64,000 nt of DNA from F23-D06 sp947165685. Lineage in GTDB: Bacteria; Bacteroidota; Bacteroidia; Bacteroidales; WCHB1-69. Of the stretch, positions 6,998-16,159 are shown piece after piece (position 1 is the first letter of the stretch; every line of letters starts with the position of its first letter). Both the position numbers and the translations under genes were made by a program. The notes beneath the pieces are model-generated. The model ran no database searches. It was given only the letters and a program-made list of their open reading frames with translations, and was not told the origin of the DNA. The stretch covers positions 62,001 through 126,000 of the forward strand of contig CAMVBK010000002.1 of the NCBI GenBank assembly GCA_947165685.1. Direction: 5' to 3'.

Positions 6998-8404
6998 ATG
7001 ACATTAGACTTTTTAGGCGCGACCGAAGAGGTCACTGGCAGCAAATTCCTGCTGACCACCAAAGACGGGATAAAAATACTGTTGGATTGCGGCATGTACC
7101 AGGGCAAGGGTCTGGAGACCGATGCCATGAACCGCGATTTGGGCTTTGACCCGACAAAAATCGATATCGTGCTGCTCTCGCACGCGCATATCGACCACGC
7201 CGGGTTGATACCATATATATATAAGCTGGGATTCCGGGGCAAGGTGTTCTGCACTCCCGCCACCCGCGACCTGTGCGCCATCATGCTGGCCGACTCGGGC
7301 AGAATCCAAGAGGCCGATGCCCGGCAGTTCAACAAAAAGAAGGAGCGCGTGGGCAAAACTCCCATCGAGCCCATCTACAACGAGAAAGACGCCGTGGAAT
7401 GCATGAGACTGTTCATCAGCATCCCGCGCGGTCTGCACTTCAACATCACCCCCACTGTGGCCATCGACTTCATCGACAGCGGCCACATGCTCGGCAGCAG
7501 TGCCATCTACCTGACCTTCAAGGAGGGACGCAAGACGCGCACGCTCTGCTACACCGGCGACGTGGGCCGTTACGACAAGCGCATCCTCCCCGATCCGGAA
7601 CCGTTCCCCTACGCCGACTACATCATCACCGAATCCACCTACGGCGACCGCCTGCACTCTACTTTGGACGAGGCCGACAAGGAGCTGATGCTCGTGGTGC
7701 GCGACGCCTGCGCGAAACGCAAGGGCAAGCTGCTCATTCCCTCCTTCGCCATCGGACGGACGCAGGAAATCGTCTATACCCTGCACCGGCTCGAACTCGC
7801 CGGCGACCTCCCCGACATCGAATGCTTCGTCGATAGCCCGTTAGCCTGCTCCGCCACCAACATCTTCCGCCTCCACGACGACTGTTTCAACGAGGAAATG
7901 CGGGAGTTCATGGCCGCCACCAAGGATCCATTCGGCTTCGACAAGCTCTCCTACGTGCGCACCATCGACGACTCCAAGGCGCTGAACGAGCACAATCGTC
8001 CCTGCATCATCATCTCCGCCTCGGGCATGATGGAGGCCGGGCGTATCAAACACCACCTGGCCAACAACATCGAGAATCCGAAGACCACCATTCTGTGTGT
8101 GGGCTACTGCGCCCCGACCACGTTGGGCGCGAAGATCATGCGCGGCGACGAGAAGGTCTCCATCTTCGGCAACGAGTACAAGGTGCGCGCGACCCTCGCC
8201 CGCATCGACGCCTACTCCGGCCACGCCGACTACAACGAGCTCATCCGCTACCTCTCCTGCCAGAAGGGCAACAAGAAACTGAAGAAAATCTTCGTTGTCC
8301 ACGGTGAAGACGATGCCCGCGTGGCCTACGCCAAACACCTCAAAGACGCAGGTTTCAAGCAGGCGTATGTGCCGAAGTTCCGGGAATCAATCGAATTGGC
8401 GTAA
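6998..8404 (+). CDS. Metallo-beta-lactamase fold nuclease, beta-CASP/RNA specificity type
   Basis: A 468-residue cytoplasmic zinc hydrolase of the CPSF73/YSH1-like RNA-processing family. The zinc motif HxHxDH is SHAHIDHAG at H62, H64, D66 and H67. Other metal-site segments are DSGHMLGSSA, YTGDVGR and a late SGHAD. Between them lies the beta-CASP part (ITESTYGDR, IPSFAIGRTQEIVY, DSPLA, ISASGMMEAGRIKHHL). The length fits the bacterial beta-CASP family, and no KH domain is visible. A role in RNA cleavage or decay is likely; the substrate is unknown. Confidence 0.9.
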   Translation: MTLDFLGATEEVTGSKFLLTTKDGIKILLDCGMYQGKGLETDAMNRDLGFDPTKIDIVLLSHAHIDHAGLIPYIYKLGFRGKVFCTPATRDLCAIMLADSGRIQEADARQFNKKKERVGKTPIEPIYNEKDAVECMRLFISIPRGLHFNITPTVAIDFIDSGHMLGSSAIYLTFKEGRKTRTLCYTGDVGRYDKRILPDPEPFPYADYIITESTYGDRLHSTLDEADKELMLVVRDACAKRKGKLLIPSFAIGRTQEIVYTLHRLELAGDLPDIECFVDSPLACSATNIFRLHDDCFNEEMREFMAATKDPFGFDKLSYVRTIDDSKALNEHNRPCIIISASGMMEAGRIKHHLANNIENPKTTILCVGYCAPTTLGAKIMRGDEKVSIFGNEYKVRATLARIDAYSGHADYNELIRYLSCQKGNKKLKKIFVVHGEDDARVAYAKHLKDAGFKQAYVPKFRESIELA

Positions 8405-8418
8405 GTTGGTTGTTGACT

Positions 8419-8456
8419 ATGACTTAGACTAATGACTTAGACTAATGACTTAGACA
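8419..8456. repeat. Three copies of a 13-bp tandem repeat
   Basis: The unit ATGACTTAGACTA occurs at 8419-8431 and 8432-8444, with a shortened copy at 8445-8456. It fills the gap between the nuclease gene and rfbD. Its reverse complement shares the core GTCTAAGT with the repeat at 34076-34133. Confidence 0.75.
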
Positions 8457-8496
8457 ATGACCCATTTTATCAATTTTTCTTCACCAAATAGAAAAA

Positions 8497-9369
8497 ATGA
8501 ACCGACAAAACATTCTCATCACAGGCGCCAACGGGCAACTTGGGAACTGTCTGCGCGATTTAGCGGAGGATTTTCAGGACAAATACAACTATTATTATAC
8601 AGATGTGGCGGAATTGGACATCACGGATGCAGCCGCAATTGACAAATATATTATAGACAATCAAATCGACATCATCATCAACGCGGCGGCCTACACGGCG
8701 GTCGATAAGGCGGAGGATGACGAGGAAAACGCTTATCGGATTAACTGCACGGCGGTTGGGAATTTGGCGAAGGTTGCGAAAACGCACGGTCTCGCGCTGG
8801 TACATATCTCCACGGACTACGTCTTTTCGGGCGAATTGGCTACGCCACACGTGGAAACGGAGACACCCGCGCCGAAATCCGTGTATGGTTCGACCAAGCT
8901 GGCAGGCGAGCAGGCGATTGTGGAGAGCGGCTGCCGGGCGGTCGTCATCCGGACTTCTTGGCTCTATTCCGAATACGGCAACAACTTCGTGAAGACGATG
9001 CTGCGTTTGGGCCGCGAAAAAGAGTCCATCCAGGTGGTTTGCGACCAGATCGGCGGCCCCACCTACGCCGGCGACCTGGCCAAGACTGTTTTCCTGATGC
9101 TGGAGCATCTTCCCACGACCGGGGCAGATTTTTACCACTTCGCCAACGAGGGGGTCTGCAGCTGGTTCGACTTCGCGAAAGCCATCATGGAAATGGCCGC
9201 ACTGTCCTGCCGTGTAGAAGCCATTTCCACGTCAGAATATCCTGCAAAAGCGCACCGTCCTGCCTTTTCTGTCTTCAATTTGAGCAAGACCAAGGCAACC
9301 ACAAACACGTCTATCCCCTATTGGAGAGAAAGTTTACATCTAACTATCAACAAGTTACGGCAAAAATAA
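8497..9369 (+). CDS. rfbD: dTDP-4-dehydrorhamnose reductase
   Basis: Final step of dTDP-L-rhamnose synthesis for surface polysaccharide: NADPH reduction of dTDP-4-keto-L-rhamnose. The 290-residue product has the Rossmann glycine motif TGANGQLG (9-16), the STDYVFSG block, and the catalytic YGSTK of an extended short-chain dehydrogenase. A WLYS segment and a family-typical C-terminal domain follow. The other rfb genes are not in this window, so it stands apart from a complete rhamnose operon here. Confidence 0.92.
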   Translation: MNRQNILITGANGQLGNCLRDLAEDFQDKYNYYYTDVAELDITDAAAIDKYIIDNQIDIIINAAAYTAVDKAEDDEENAYRINCTAVGNLAKVAKTHGLALVHISTDYVFSGELATPHVETETPAPKSVYGSTKLAGEQAIVESGCRAVVIRTSWLYSEYGNNFVKTMLRLGREKESIQVVCDQIGGPTYAGDLAKTVFLMLEHLPTTGADFYHFANEGVCSWFDFAKAIMEMAALSCRVEAISTSEYPAKAHRPAFSVFNLSKTKATTNTSIPYWRESLHLTINKLRQK

Positions 9370-9408
9370 AAAAAAATACAGAACATGGTGTAGAATCAAA
9401 AAAAAATG

Positions 9409-9417
9409 TATTTTTGC
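9409..9417 (+). promoter_or_regulatory. -7 element upstream of tRNA-Thr and tuf
   Basis: TATTTTTGC matches the Bacteroidota -7 box 50 bases before the tRNA-Thr gene. The -33 box is not clear. Transcription probably runs through the tRNA into tuf. Confidence 0.5.
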
Positions 9418-9466
9418 GCACCTTATTTCTCCGATAAGGGAGACGTTCTTTTTTAGTGAAAAAAAA

Positions 9467-9538
9467 GCCGTTGTAGCTCAGTGGTAGAGTACATCCTTGG
9501 TAAGGATGGGGTCATGAGTTCAACTCTCATCAACGGCT
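9467..9538 (+). tRNA. tRNA-Thr(GGT)
   Basis: A full cloverleaf can be drawn. The acceptor arms are GCCGTTG (9467-9473) and CAACGGC (9531-9537), the anticodon stem is CATCC/GGATG, and the seven-base loop TTGGTAA carries anticodon GGT. The T loop reads TTCAACT. CCA is not encoded. It lies 56 bases before tuf, a common Bacteroidota order. Confidence 0.95.
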
Positions 9539-9594
9539 CTTTTTTTTTTGAATGAACATAAGGATTAAAATTAAAAACATAAAATTTATAAAAA

Positions 9595-10782
9595 ATGGCA
9601 AAAGAAAAATTTGAACGTACTAAACCCCACGTGAACGTGGGTACCATCGGTCACATTGACCACGGTAAAACTACTCTTACCGCCGCCATCACCACCGTGT
9701 TGGCTGAGAAAGGTCTCTCCGAACTCAGATCCTTCGATTCTATCGACAACGCTCCTGAGGAAAAAGAGCGTGGTATCACCATCAACACCGCTCACATCGA
9801 GTACCAGACCGCAAACCGTCACTATGCACACGTTGACTGTCCCGGTCACGCCGACTATGTGAAGAACATGGTTACGGGTGCTGCTCAGATGGACGGCGCT
9901 ATCCTCGTTGTGGCTGCCACCGATGGTCCTATGCCTCAAACTCGCGAGCACATCCTGCTGGCCAAGCAGGTCGGCGTGCCGAGAATGGTTGTTTTCATGA
10001 ACAAGGTTGACCTTGTTGACGACCCCGAACTTCTCGACCTCGTTGAAATGGAAATCCGCGACCTCCTCACTTTCTACGGTTTCGACGGCGACAACACCCC
10101 CGTCATCCGCGGTTCTGCCCTCGGCGGCCTGAACCTCGAACCCAAGTGGGTTGAGAAGATCGTTGAGCTCATGGACGCTGTTGACACTTGGATTCCGCTG
10201 CCTCCTCGTGATGTCGATAAAGACTTCCTCATGCCTGTTGAGGACGTGTTCTCCATCACTGGCCGTGGTACCGTTGCCACCGGTCGTATCGAAACCGGTA
10301 TCGTCCACACTGGCGATCCCGTCGATATCATCGGTATGGGCGCTGAGAAACTGAAATCCGTTGTCACGGGTGTGGAAATGTTCCGCAAGATCCTCGACGA
10401 TGGTGAAGCTGGTGATAACGTGGGTCTGTTGCTCCGCGGTATCGACAAAGACGAAATCCGTCGTGGTATGGTCATCGCAAAACCCGGTTCTATCCACCCG
10501 CACAAGAAATTCAAAGCTTCTGTGTATGTGCTGAAGAAAGAAGAAGGCGGCCGTCACACTCCGTTCGGCAACAACTATCGCCCGCAATTCTACTTCCGCA
10601 CCACGGACGTCACTGGTGCCATCACCCTGCCTTCTGGCGTGGAAATGGTTATGCCTGGTGATAACATCGAAATCACGGTGGATCTGCTCTCTGAAATCGC
10701 TCTGAACCAAAACCTCCGTTTCGCTATCCGTGAAGGTGGCCGTACGGTCGGTGCTGGTCAGGTGACCGAAATCTTAGACTAA
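9595..10782 (+). CDS. tuf: Elongation factor Tu
   Basis: GTPase that delivers aminoacyl-tRNA to the ribosome. The 395-residue product shows the G1 motif GHIDHGKTT, the switch region ERGITINTAH, the G3 motif DCPGHADY and the G4 motif NKVD, followed by the two beta-barrel domains ending in GRTVGAGQVTEILD. Length and order are standard. It sits between tRNA-Thr and tRNA-Trp, with no secE/nusG block after the tRNA. Confidence 0.99.
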   Translation: MAKEKFERTKPHVNVGTIGHIDHGKTTLTAAITTVLAEKGLSELRSFDSIDNAPEEKERGITINTAHIEYQTANRHYAHVDCPGHADYVKNMVTGAAQMDGAILVVAATDGPMPQTREHILLAKQVGVPRMVVFMNKVDLVDDPELLDLVEMEIRDLLTFYGFDGDNTPVIRGSALGGLNLEPKWVEKIVELMDAVDTWIPLPPRDVDKDFLMPVEDVFSITGRGTVATGRIETGIVHTGDPVDIIGMGAEKLKSVVTGVEMFRKILDDGEAGDNVGLLLRGIDKDEIRRGMVIAKPGSIHPHKKFKASVYVLKKEEGGRHTPFGNNYRPQFYFRTTDVTGAITLPSGVEMVMPGDNIEITVDLLSEIALNQNLRFAIREGGRTVGAGQVTEILD

Positions 10783-10836
10783 GATTTTACCAAACACCAA
10801 TAAGAATCGGGGTGCTCGTTTACACCCCGATTTCAC

Positions 10837-10907
10837 AGGGGAATAGTTTAAGGGCAGAATAGTGGTCTCCAAAACCATTGATGGGAGTTCGAATCTCTCT
10901 TCCCCTG
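10837..10907 (+). tRNA. tRNA-Trp(CCA)
   Basis: Acceptor arms AGGGGAA (10837-10843) and TTCCCCT (10900-10906) pair fully. The anticodon loop CTCCAAA carries CCA, and the T loop is TTCGAAT. The gene lies 55 bases after tuf and is followed directly by a terminator hairpin. Confidence 0.95.
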
Positions 10908-10913
10908 CAAAAA

Positions 10914-10938
10914 GGCTCGGTTTCTAACCGGGCCTTTT
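10914..10938 (+). terminator. Terminator after tRNA-Trp
   Basis: A 9-bp stem with one G-U pair (10914-10922/10926-10934) around a three-base loop is followed by TTTT. It closes the tRNA-Thr/tuf/tRNA-Trp unit. From here to 11129 I see only a promoter-like pair before the next gene (TTTG at 11074-11077 and TACCTTTG at 11101-11108). Confidence 0.8.
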
Positions 10939-11129
10939 CATTTATAACCCACCCCAACATCAGGTGAGAGCACACAAAATTGGGATTCACCACAATCTAT
11001 TGGCAATATGCATTCGGAATTTATGTACCATTACTCTGAAATTGTAAGGACACATCATGCAGCGGCAATTTCATTTGTCTGTGTGTATTAATAATTTGTG
11101 TACCTTTGCGCCCTTAAAATTCGAATAGA

Positions 11130-12257
11130 ATGAAGCCGATACAAATGGTGGATCTGAAAGGCCAATATCTCCGCGCCAAAACCGAAATTGACGCCGCCAT
11201 CCAACACGTATTGGCATCCACACATTTCATTCAAGGCGAAAGTGTTGCCCTGTTCGAAAACAATCTATCGCAATACACGGGTTCAAAACATGTTATCAGC
11301 TGCGGGAACGGCACCGATGCCCTGACCGCAGCATTGATGACTTTGGAGATCGGTCCCGGTGACGAGGTCATCACCACCCCTTTCACTTTCATCGCCACAG
11401 TTGAGGCCATCGCCCTTGTCGGTGCCAAACCCGTCTTGGTGGATGTTAACGAAGAAACGTTCACCTTGAATCCTGAACTGTTGGAAAAAGCCATCAACCT
11501 GAACACGAAAGCGATTATTCCCGTCCATTTGTTCGGACAATGCGCCGATATGTCGCCGATTCTGGAAATAGCAAAAAAACACGGTCTGAAGGTGATAGAG
11601 GATGCCTGCCAAGCCATTGGAACAGAATACACTTTTCCCGACGGCACCGTAAAACAGGCCGGAACCATGGGCGACATCGGTTGCTTCTCCTTCTTTCCCT
11701 CGAAAAACCTGGGCGGATATGGTGACGGTGGTGCCCTAATGACCAATGACGAATCCATGGCCGACAAGCTCCGTTCCATCTGTCGCCATGGCTCCTCTGA
11801 ACGCTACAAACATGACCTCATCGGCTTCAACTCCCGCCTCGACACCATTCAAGCAGCCATTCTGAATGTAAAAATCAACTACCTGAATGAGTATATAAAG
11901 GCACGTCGGCAAGCTGCAAAATTCTATAAATCAGAACTATACAAACTGGATTGGCTGAAACTCCCAACTTCCGCTCCCTACTCTACCCACACCTACCATC
12001 AATTCACTGTAAGAATAAAAAATAGGAAACGCGACAAACTGAAAACCTACTTAGAAGAGAAAAGCATACCATCCGCCGTCTATTACCCCTGCCCCGTCCA
12101 TCTACAGCCCGCCTACAAATTCCTTAAACATAAACCTGGCGACTTTCCAATATCCGAACAGCTGAGTCAAGAGGTACTATCACTACCCATGCACACTGAA
12201 CTCAACTCTGAACAACTGCAATATATTTGCCAAACCATCGTTAACTGCCCACTATGA
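11130..12257 (+). CDS. DegT/DnrJ/EryC1-family sugar aminotransferase, WbpE-like
   Basis: A PLP-dependent aminotransferase of 375 residues that would convert a UDP-3-keto-sugar to the 3-amino sugar. Family marks are GNGTDAL (60-66), EDACQAIG with the PLP-contacting Asp at 158, and the PLP lysine K192 in FFPSKNLGGYGDGG. The gene overlaps the following acetyltransferase gene by four bases (ATGA), so the two are translationally coupled, matching the WbpE-WbpD pair of diacetamido-uronic acid synthesis. A WbpB-like dehydrogenase is at 33049-34014. Substrate specificity is inferred from neighbours. Confidence 0.85.
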   Translation: MKPIQMVDLKGQYLRAKTEIDAAIQHVLASTHFIQGESVALFENNLSQYTGSKHVISCGNGTDALTAALMTLEIGPGDEVITTPFTFIATVEAIALVGAKPVLVDVNEETFTLNPELLEKAINLNTKAIIPVHLFGQCADMSPILEIAKKHGLKVIEDACQAIGTEYTFPDGTVKQAGTMGDIGCFSFFPSKNLGGYGDGGALMTNDESMADKLRSICRHGSSERYKHDLIGFNSRLDTIQAAILNVKINYLNEYIKARRQAAKFYKSELYKLDWLKLPTSAPYSTHTYHQFTVRIKNRKRDKLKTYLEEKSIPSAVYYPCPVHLQPAYKFLKHKPGDFPISEQLSQEVLSLPMHTELNSEQLQYICQTIVNCPL

Positions 12258-12829
12258 GAGAGTATTTTGCACATGAAACGGCCATCTTAGACGAAGGATG
12301 CCAAATTGGTTCAGGAACCAGAATCTGGCACTTCACGCACGTTATGCCGGAAGCAGTTATCGGGCAAAACTGCACTATTGGACAGAACGTATTGATAGCC
12401 AACCATGTAACCATCGGTAATCAAGTAAAAGTACAGAACAATGTATCTGTTTATGAGGGTGTTATATGCGAGAACAACGTGTTCCTCGGACCATCGATGG
12501 TGTTTACGAACGTCCTCAATCCGAGGGCTTTCATCGAGCGAAAGCACGAATTTCGCCCGACACGGGTATGCTGCGGAGCCACCATCGGTGCCAATGCCAC
12601 CATTGTTTGCGGACATACCATCGGACGCTATGCCCTCATCGGAGCAGGCGCAGTCGTGACCCGCGATGTGCCCGACTATGCCCTTGTTGCAGGTAACCCC
12701 GCCCGACAAACCGGATGGGTGAGCGAAAACGGCTGCAAACTTTCGTTCGACGAAAAAGGCCTCGCCGCCTGTCCTGAAACCGGCCAAATATACCAACTAA
12801 CGAATAACCAAGTCAAAAGAATAAAATAA
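12254..12829 (+). CDS. Hexapeptide-repeat N-acetyltransferase, WbpD-like
   Basis: The 191-residue protein has a left-handed beta-helix pattern of hexapeptide repeats (IGQNCTIGQNVLIANHVTIG and following), ending in GAGAVVTRDVPDYALVAGNPA, the usual closing block of sugar O/N-acetyltransferases. It would acetylate the amino sugar made by the overlapping aminotransferase, using acetyl-CoA. Only one base separates its stop from the next gene, which encodes a T9SS cargo protein. This places sugar synthesis and an exported protein in one transcript. Confidence 0.85.
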   Translation: MREYFAHETAILDEGCQIGSGTRIWHFTHVMPEAVIGQNCTIGQNVLIANHVTIGNQVKVQNNVSVYEGVICENNVFLGPSMVFTNVLNPRAFIERKHEFRPTRVCCGATIGANATIVCGHTIGRYALIGAGAVVTRDVPDYALVAGNPARQTGWVSENGCKLSFDEKGLAACPETGQIYQLTNNQVKRIK

Positions 12830-12830
12830 A

Positions 12831-15431
12831 ATGGGCAAGAAAATTCTACGTATTCTTTTGATTATCATTATTTTAACAGTATTTAAGACCACTGCTTTCG
12901 CTACACACCAGCGTGCGGGCGAAATCAGTTACACCTACGTCTCGGGACTAACCTACGAATTTACCATTACCACCTACACCTACACGCCAAGTCCCGCCGA
13001 CCGACCCCAAATTGAAGTGTTTTGGGGCGACGGTACCTCTTCTGAAATCGACCGCTACGTCAAAGTAAACTTAGACAACAACATCAGCCGGAACGTCTAT
13101 ATCACACAACACACATTCCCCGCCGCCGGCACGTTCCATGTCACCTTCGAAGACCCGAATCGCAACGCCGGCATTGTCAATATCCCCAGTTCGGTGGAAA
13201 TCCCATTCTTCATTGAAACCATCCTGATTATCAATCCGTTCATCGGCGGAAACTCCTCGCCAAAGCTATTGAACCCACCCCTTGACAACGCCTGCACCAA
13301 CGTGCCATTCTACCACAATCCCGGAGCCTACGACGAAGACGGCGACAGTCTCTCCTTCCGGCTCATCAACTGCCGAGGCTATAACGGCGAGGAGATACCG
13401 GGCTACTCCATGCCAAATGCCTCGCATTACCTCGAAATCGACCCCTTGACCGGCGACTTGACGTGGGACTCCCCTACCATGGCCGGAGAATACAACATCG
13501 CCATCCTCATCGAAGAATGGCGAAACGGCGTGCTGATCGGAAGTATGGTGCGCGACATGCAGATTACCGTTGCGCCCTGCGACAACGAGCCACCAGTAGT
13601 GGAAGTGAACGACACATGCGTCATCGCCGGAAGCAGAGTTTATTTGCTGGTTCACGTCTCCGACAGCACGTCCACACGCGTCACACTGTCTGCCACAGGC
13701 GAACCACTCCTGCTCAGCGAATCACCCGCACAATTTGCCGAAATCAACGAGTCCGTACCGTATTTCACACATTTCGTGTGGAATACAACCTGTAACCATA
13801 TCAAACTCAGTCCGTACGAGGTCATCTTCAAAGCAAAAGACAACGGCCCGCAGGTGGAATTGGTTTCATTCAAAACACTGCGCATCCGTGTCATCGGACC
13901 CGCCCCTAAAAATCTGAGTGCTTCTCCCGAAGGCAATGTAATTCATTTGGATTGGCAGCCCGACAGTTGCTCCAATGCCATCGGATACGACATTTACCGA
14001 AGAAATGGAGAGGACGATTTCGAGCCCGATTCATGTCAGACAGGACTCCCCGTCGAAGCTGGATACACAAAAATCGGAACCACTTCCGGATGGGCAGACA
14101 CCTCCTTCACCGATGATGGTTCCGTCCAGCCACTGTACCACGGCAACGAATACTGCTATCGCGTCGTCGCCCTTTTCCCCGACGGTTCGGAAAGCATCGT
14201 GTCCGAAAAAGTGTGCGCCCACATCGCGAATGATGCCCCCATCATCATTAACACCGACGTGGTCACTACCGACAACGAACACGGCAACATTCTTATACGC
14301 TGGCTCTTTCCGCCGGAAATCGACTCGACAGCCTTCCCTCCTCCCTACCTATTCCAACTTTTCAGAATTTCAGCGGAACATGGTGAGGAATTTATCACCT
14401 CCGTCGATGCGCCGCAAAATCCGAGTGACACTATCTCTTACCTGGACCACGATTTGAACACGTCAGATTTTGACTACACCTATAAGGTGAGCATTTCAAA
14501 TTCAGACACGCTGATTGAAAATTCCGACCCAGCTACTTCCATTTTCCTATCCATCGCCTCGGCCGACAAGCGGCTGCATCTCTCCTGGACAAACGTCCAG
14601 CCTTGGAACAACATTCTTTTCACTGTCTATCGGCTCAATGAACACACTCAAGACTGGGATTCTCTTGCAACTGTTTCAGAAACTTATTACACGGATTACA
14701 ACCTGGAAAACGGCAAGGAATATTGCTACTACATCAAGGCAGAAGGGTATTACTGGCTGCCCGACACCATCGGACCGCTCTTCAACCGATCGCAACAAGA
14801 ATGCGCCGAGCCCTACGACAACGAGCCGCCCGAACTGCCCGAAATCAGCATCGTCACCGACTGCCAGAACGTGGAATTCAACTGGTTGTTCAGTTCCGAC
14901 TCCGCCGCCACCGATGCCGTCCATTACTACATTTACTACAAACCGACCCTTGACGGCACCTTCACTTGCGTCGATTCGTTCGACAACACGGAAATCTGCC
15001 ATCCCGTGCCCTGCAACTACAGCATCCAGGCCACCGGAGCGGAAGTGCTGGTAGGCTGCTACGCCATGCGCATTGCCGACAGCAACCGAAACCTCACCCC
15101 GCTCACTGACTCCGTCTGCATTGATGTTTATGAGTGCCTCGACTACCATTTCCCCAACGTATTCACCCCAAACGATGATGGGATAAACGATATTTTCACC
15201 CCCTTCATGCCCTATTCGGGAGTCACAAAGGTGGAGATGGAAATCTACAACCGTTGGGGCAAACGGGTGTTCCGCACCACCAATCCCGACATTCTTTGGG
15301 ACGGCACCGACGAGACCACCAAACAAGCCAGTTCCGACGGAGTCTATTACTACGGCTGCAAACTGTTCGTCAACACGTTAGCCGGCGAAGTCAACTTCCT
15401 GTTAAACGGCTCCATCACCCTCATCCGATAA
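12831..15431 (+). CDS. T9SS type B cargo protein with fibronectin III-like domains
   Basis: An exported protein of 866 residues. A signal peptide (about 1-24, ending FATHQ) is followed by a PKD-like beta domain with FWGDGTSSEI, a cadherin-like segment (DEDGDSLSFRL), and several fibronectin III-like modules rich in aspartate and cysteine. The last about 90 residues form a gliding-motility-associated C-terminal domain: FPNVFTPNDDGINDIF, IYNRWGKRVF, WDGT and a final ITLIR. This type B signal directs export through the T9SS, whose pore SprA is encoded at 19545-26804. Function is probably adhesion or surface structure. It follows the WbpD-like gene by one base. Confidence 0.85.
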   Translation: MGKKILRILLIIIILTVFKTTAFATHQRAGEISYTYVSGLTYEFTITTYTYTPSPADRPQIEVFWGDGTSSEIDRYVKVNLDNNISRNVYITQHTFPAAGTFHVTFEDPNRNAGIVNIPSSVEIPFFIETILIINPFIGGNSSPKLLNPPLDNACTNVPFYHNPGAYDEDGDSLSFRLINCRGYNGEEIPGYSMPNASHYLEIDPLTGDLTWDSPTMAGEYNIAILIEEWRNGVLIGSMVRDMQITVAPCDNEPPVVEVNDTCVIAGSRVYLLVHVSDSTSTRVTLSATGEPLLLSESPAQFAEINESVPYFTHFVWNTTCNHIKLSPYEVIFKAKDNGPQVELVSFKTLRIRVIGPAPKNLSASPEGNVIHLDWQPDSCSNAIGYDIYRRNGEDDFEPDSCQTGLPVEAGYTKIGTTSGWADTSFTDDGSVQPLYHGNEYCYRVVALFPDGSESIVSEKVCAHIANDAPIIINTDVVTTDNEHGNILIRWLFPPEIDSTAFPPPYLFQLFRISAEHGEEFITSVDAPQNPSDTISYLDHDLNTSDFDYTYKVSISNSDTLIENSDPATSIFLSIASADKRLHLSWTNVQPWNNILFTVYRLNEHTQDWDSLATVSETYYTDYNLENGKEYCYYIKAEGYYWLPDTIGPLFNRSQQECAEPYDNEPPELPEISIVTDCQNVEFNWLFSSDSAATDAVHYYIYYKPTLDGTFTCVDSFDNTEICHPVPCNYSIQATGAEVLVGCYAMRIADSNRNLTPLTDSVCIDVYECLDYHFPNVFTPNDDGINDIFTPFMPYSGVTKVEMEIYNRWGKRVFRTTNPDILWDGTDETTKQASSDGVYYYGCKLFVNTLAGEVNFLLNGSITLIR

Positions 15432-15509
15432 AAAAGGCCTTCTCCATCACTGAAGAAAGCCATTTCAAGCAATCAAGCTCTAAGCTCTTAATTCGATAAA
15501 CTCCAAGCA

Positions 15510-16001
15510 CTATTTCTTGAACATTTTCCCGAGCAGGCCACCGAGCAAATTGCCCGCGCCGGAACCCGAATTGGAGGCACCGCCGAGCAGACTGCCAAGC
15601 AGGTTGCCGATGTTGCCGCCAGCGTTGTTCTTGCCGAGAACATTCAACAAATTCGGAGCAACAGAAGCCAAGATGTTGTTCACCTGATCGTTGGGGGTGC
15701 TGGTCTGTTTGCCCAATCCGGCAATCACAGAGGCCAGATTGCCGCCGAAGATTTTCTGCAGAATCTTCTGGCCGTCTTCCAAATTGAGCCCGAGTCCCTG
15801 TCCTGCATGGTTGCTGAGCGCTTGAGTCAAAGCAGCGGCACCCGCTGCAGTACCCGCATTCTTTTGCATGGCACTCAAGAATTTGGGAATAGCCGCTTGA
15901 ATCACGGACATGATTTTGTTCGTGTCGATGTTGAACTTCTTGGCAATCTCGCCAATCAGGTTGTTGCCAGTGATGGAGGAAATGATGCTGTTTAAATCCA
16001 T
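15510..16001 (-). CDS. DUF937 family protein
   Basis: A 163-residue protein of the DUF937/YidB-like family with no signal peptide. It has alternating hydrophobic helices with IIGEIAKKFNID-like and PNLLNVLGKN segments and a low-complexity Gly/Asn/Leu tail (LLGSLLGGASNSGSGAGNLL) typical of this family. Function is unknown. It is transcribed alone toward the cargo gene, from a -7 element (TATTTTTGC, 16047-16039) just upstream. Confidence 0.75.
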   Translation of the reverse strand: MDLNSIISSITGNNLIGEIAKKFNIDTNKIMSVIQAAIPKFLSAMQKNAGTAAGAAALTQALSNHAGQGLGLNLEDGQKILQKIFGGNLASVIAGLGKQTSTPNDQVNNILASVAPNLLNVLGKNNAGGNIGNLLGSLLGGASNSGSGAGNLLGGLLGKMFKK

Positions 16002-16159
16002 AGTGATGATTTTTTAAGATCTTGATTATAAATATGGGGCAAAAATACACTTTATTCCAACATACTGTTCAAATAAAATCATTTTTCGCACAGATTGCGG
16101 TGACAGCGGGCAATCCTTTCCCGCAGCCATTTATCGTCTTCTAATTTCAACGCGGTACA

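Noticed and set aside
9586..10710. A 374-codon minus-strand frame
   Set aside because: It is the complement of tuf, whose identity is certain.
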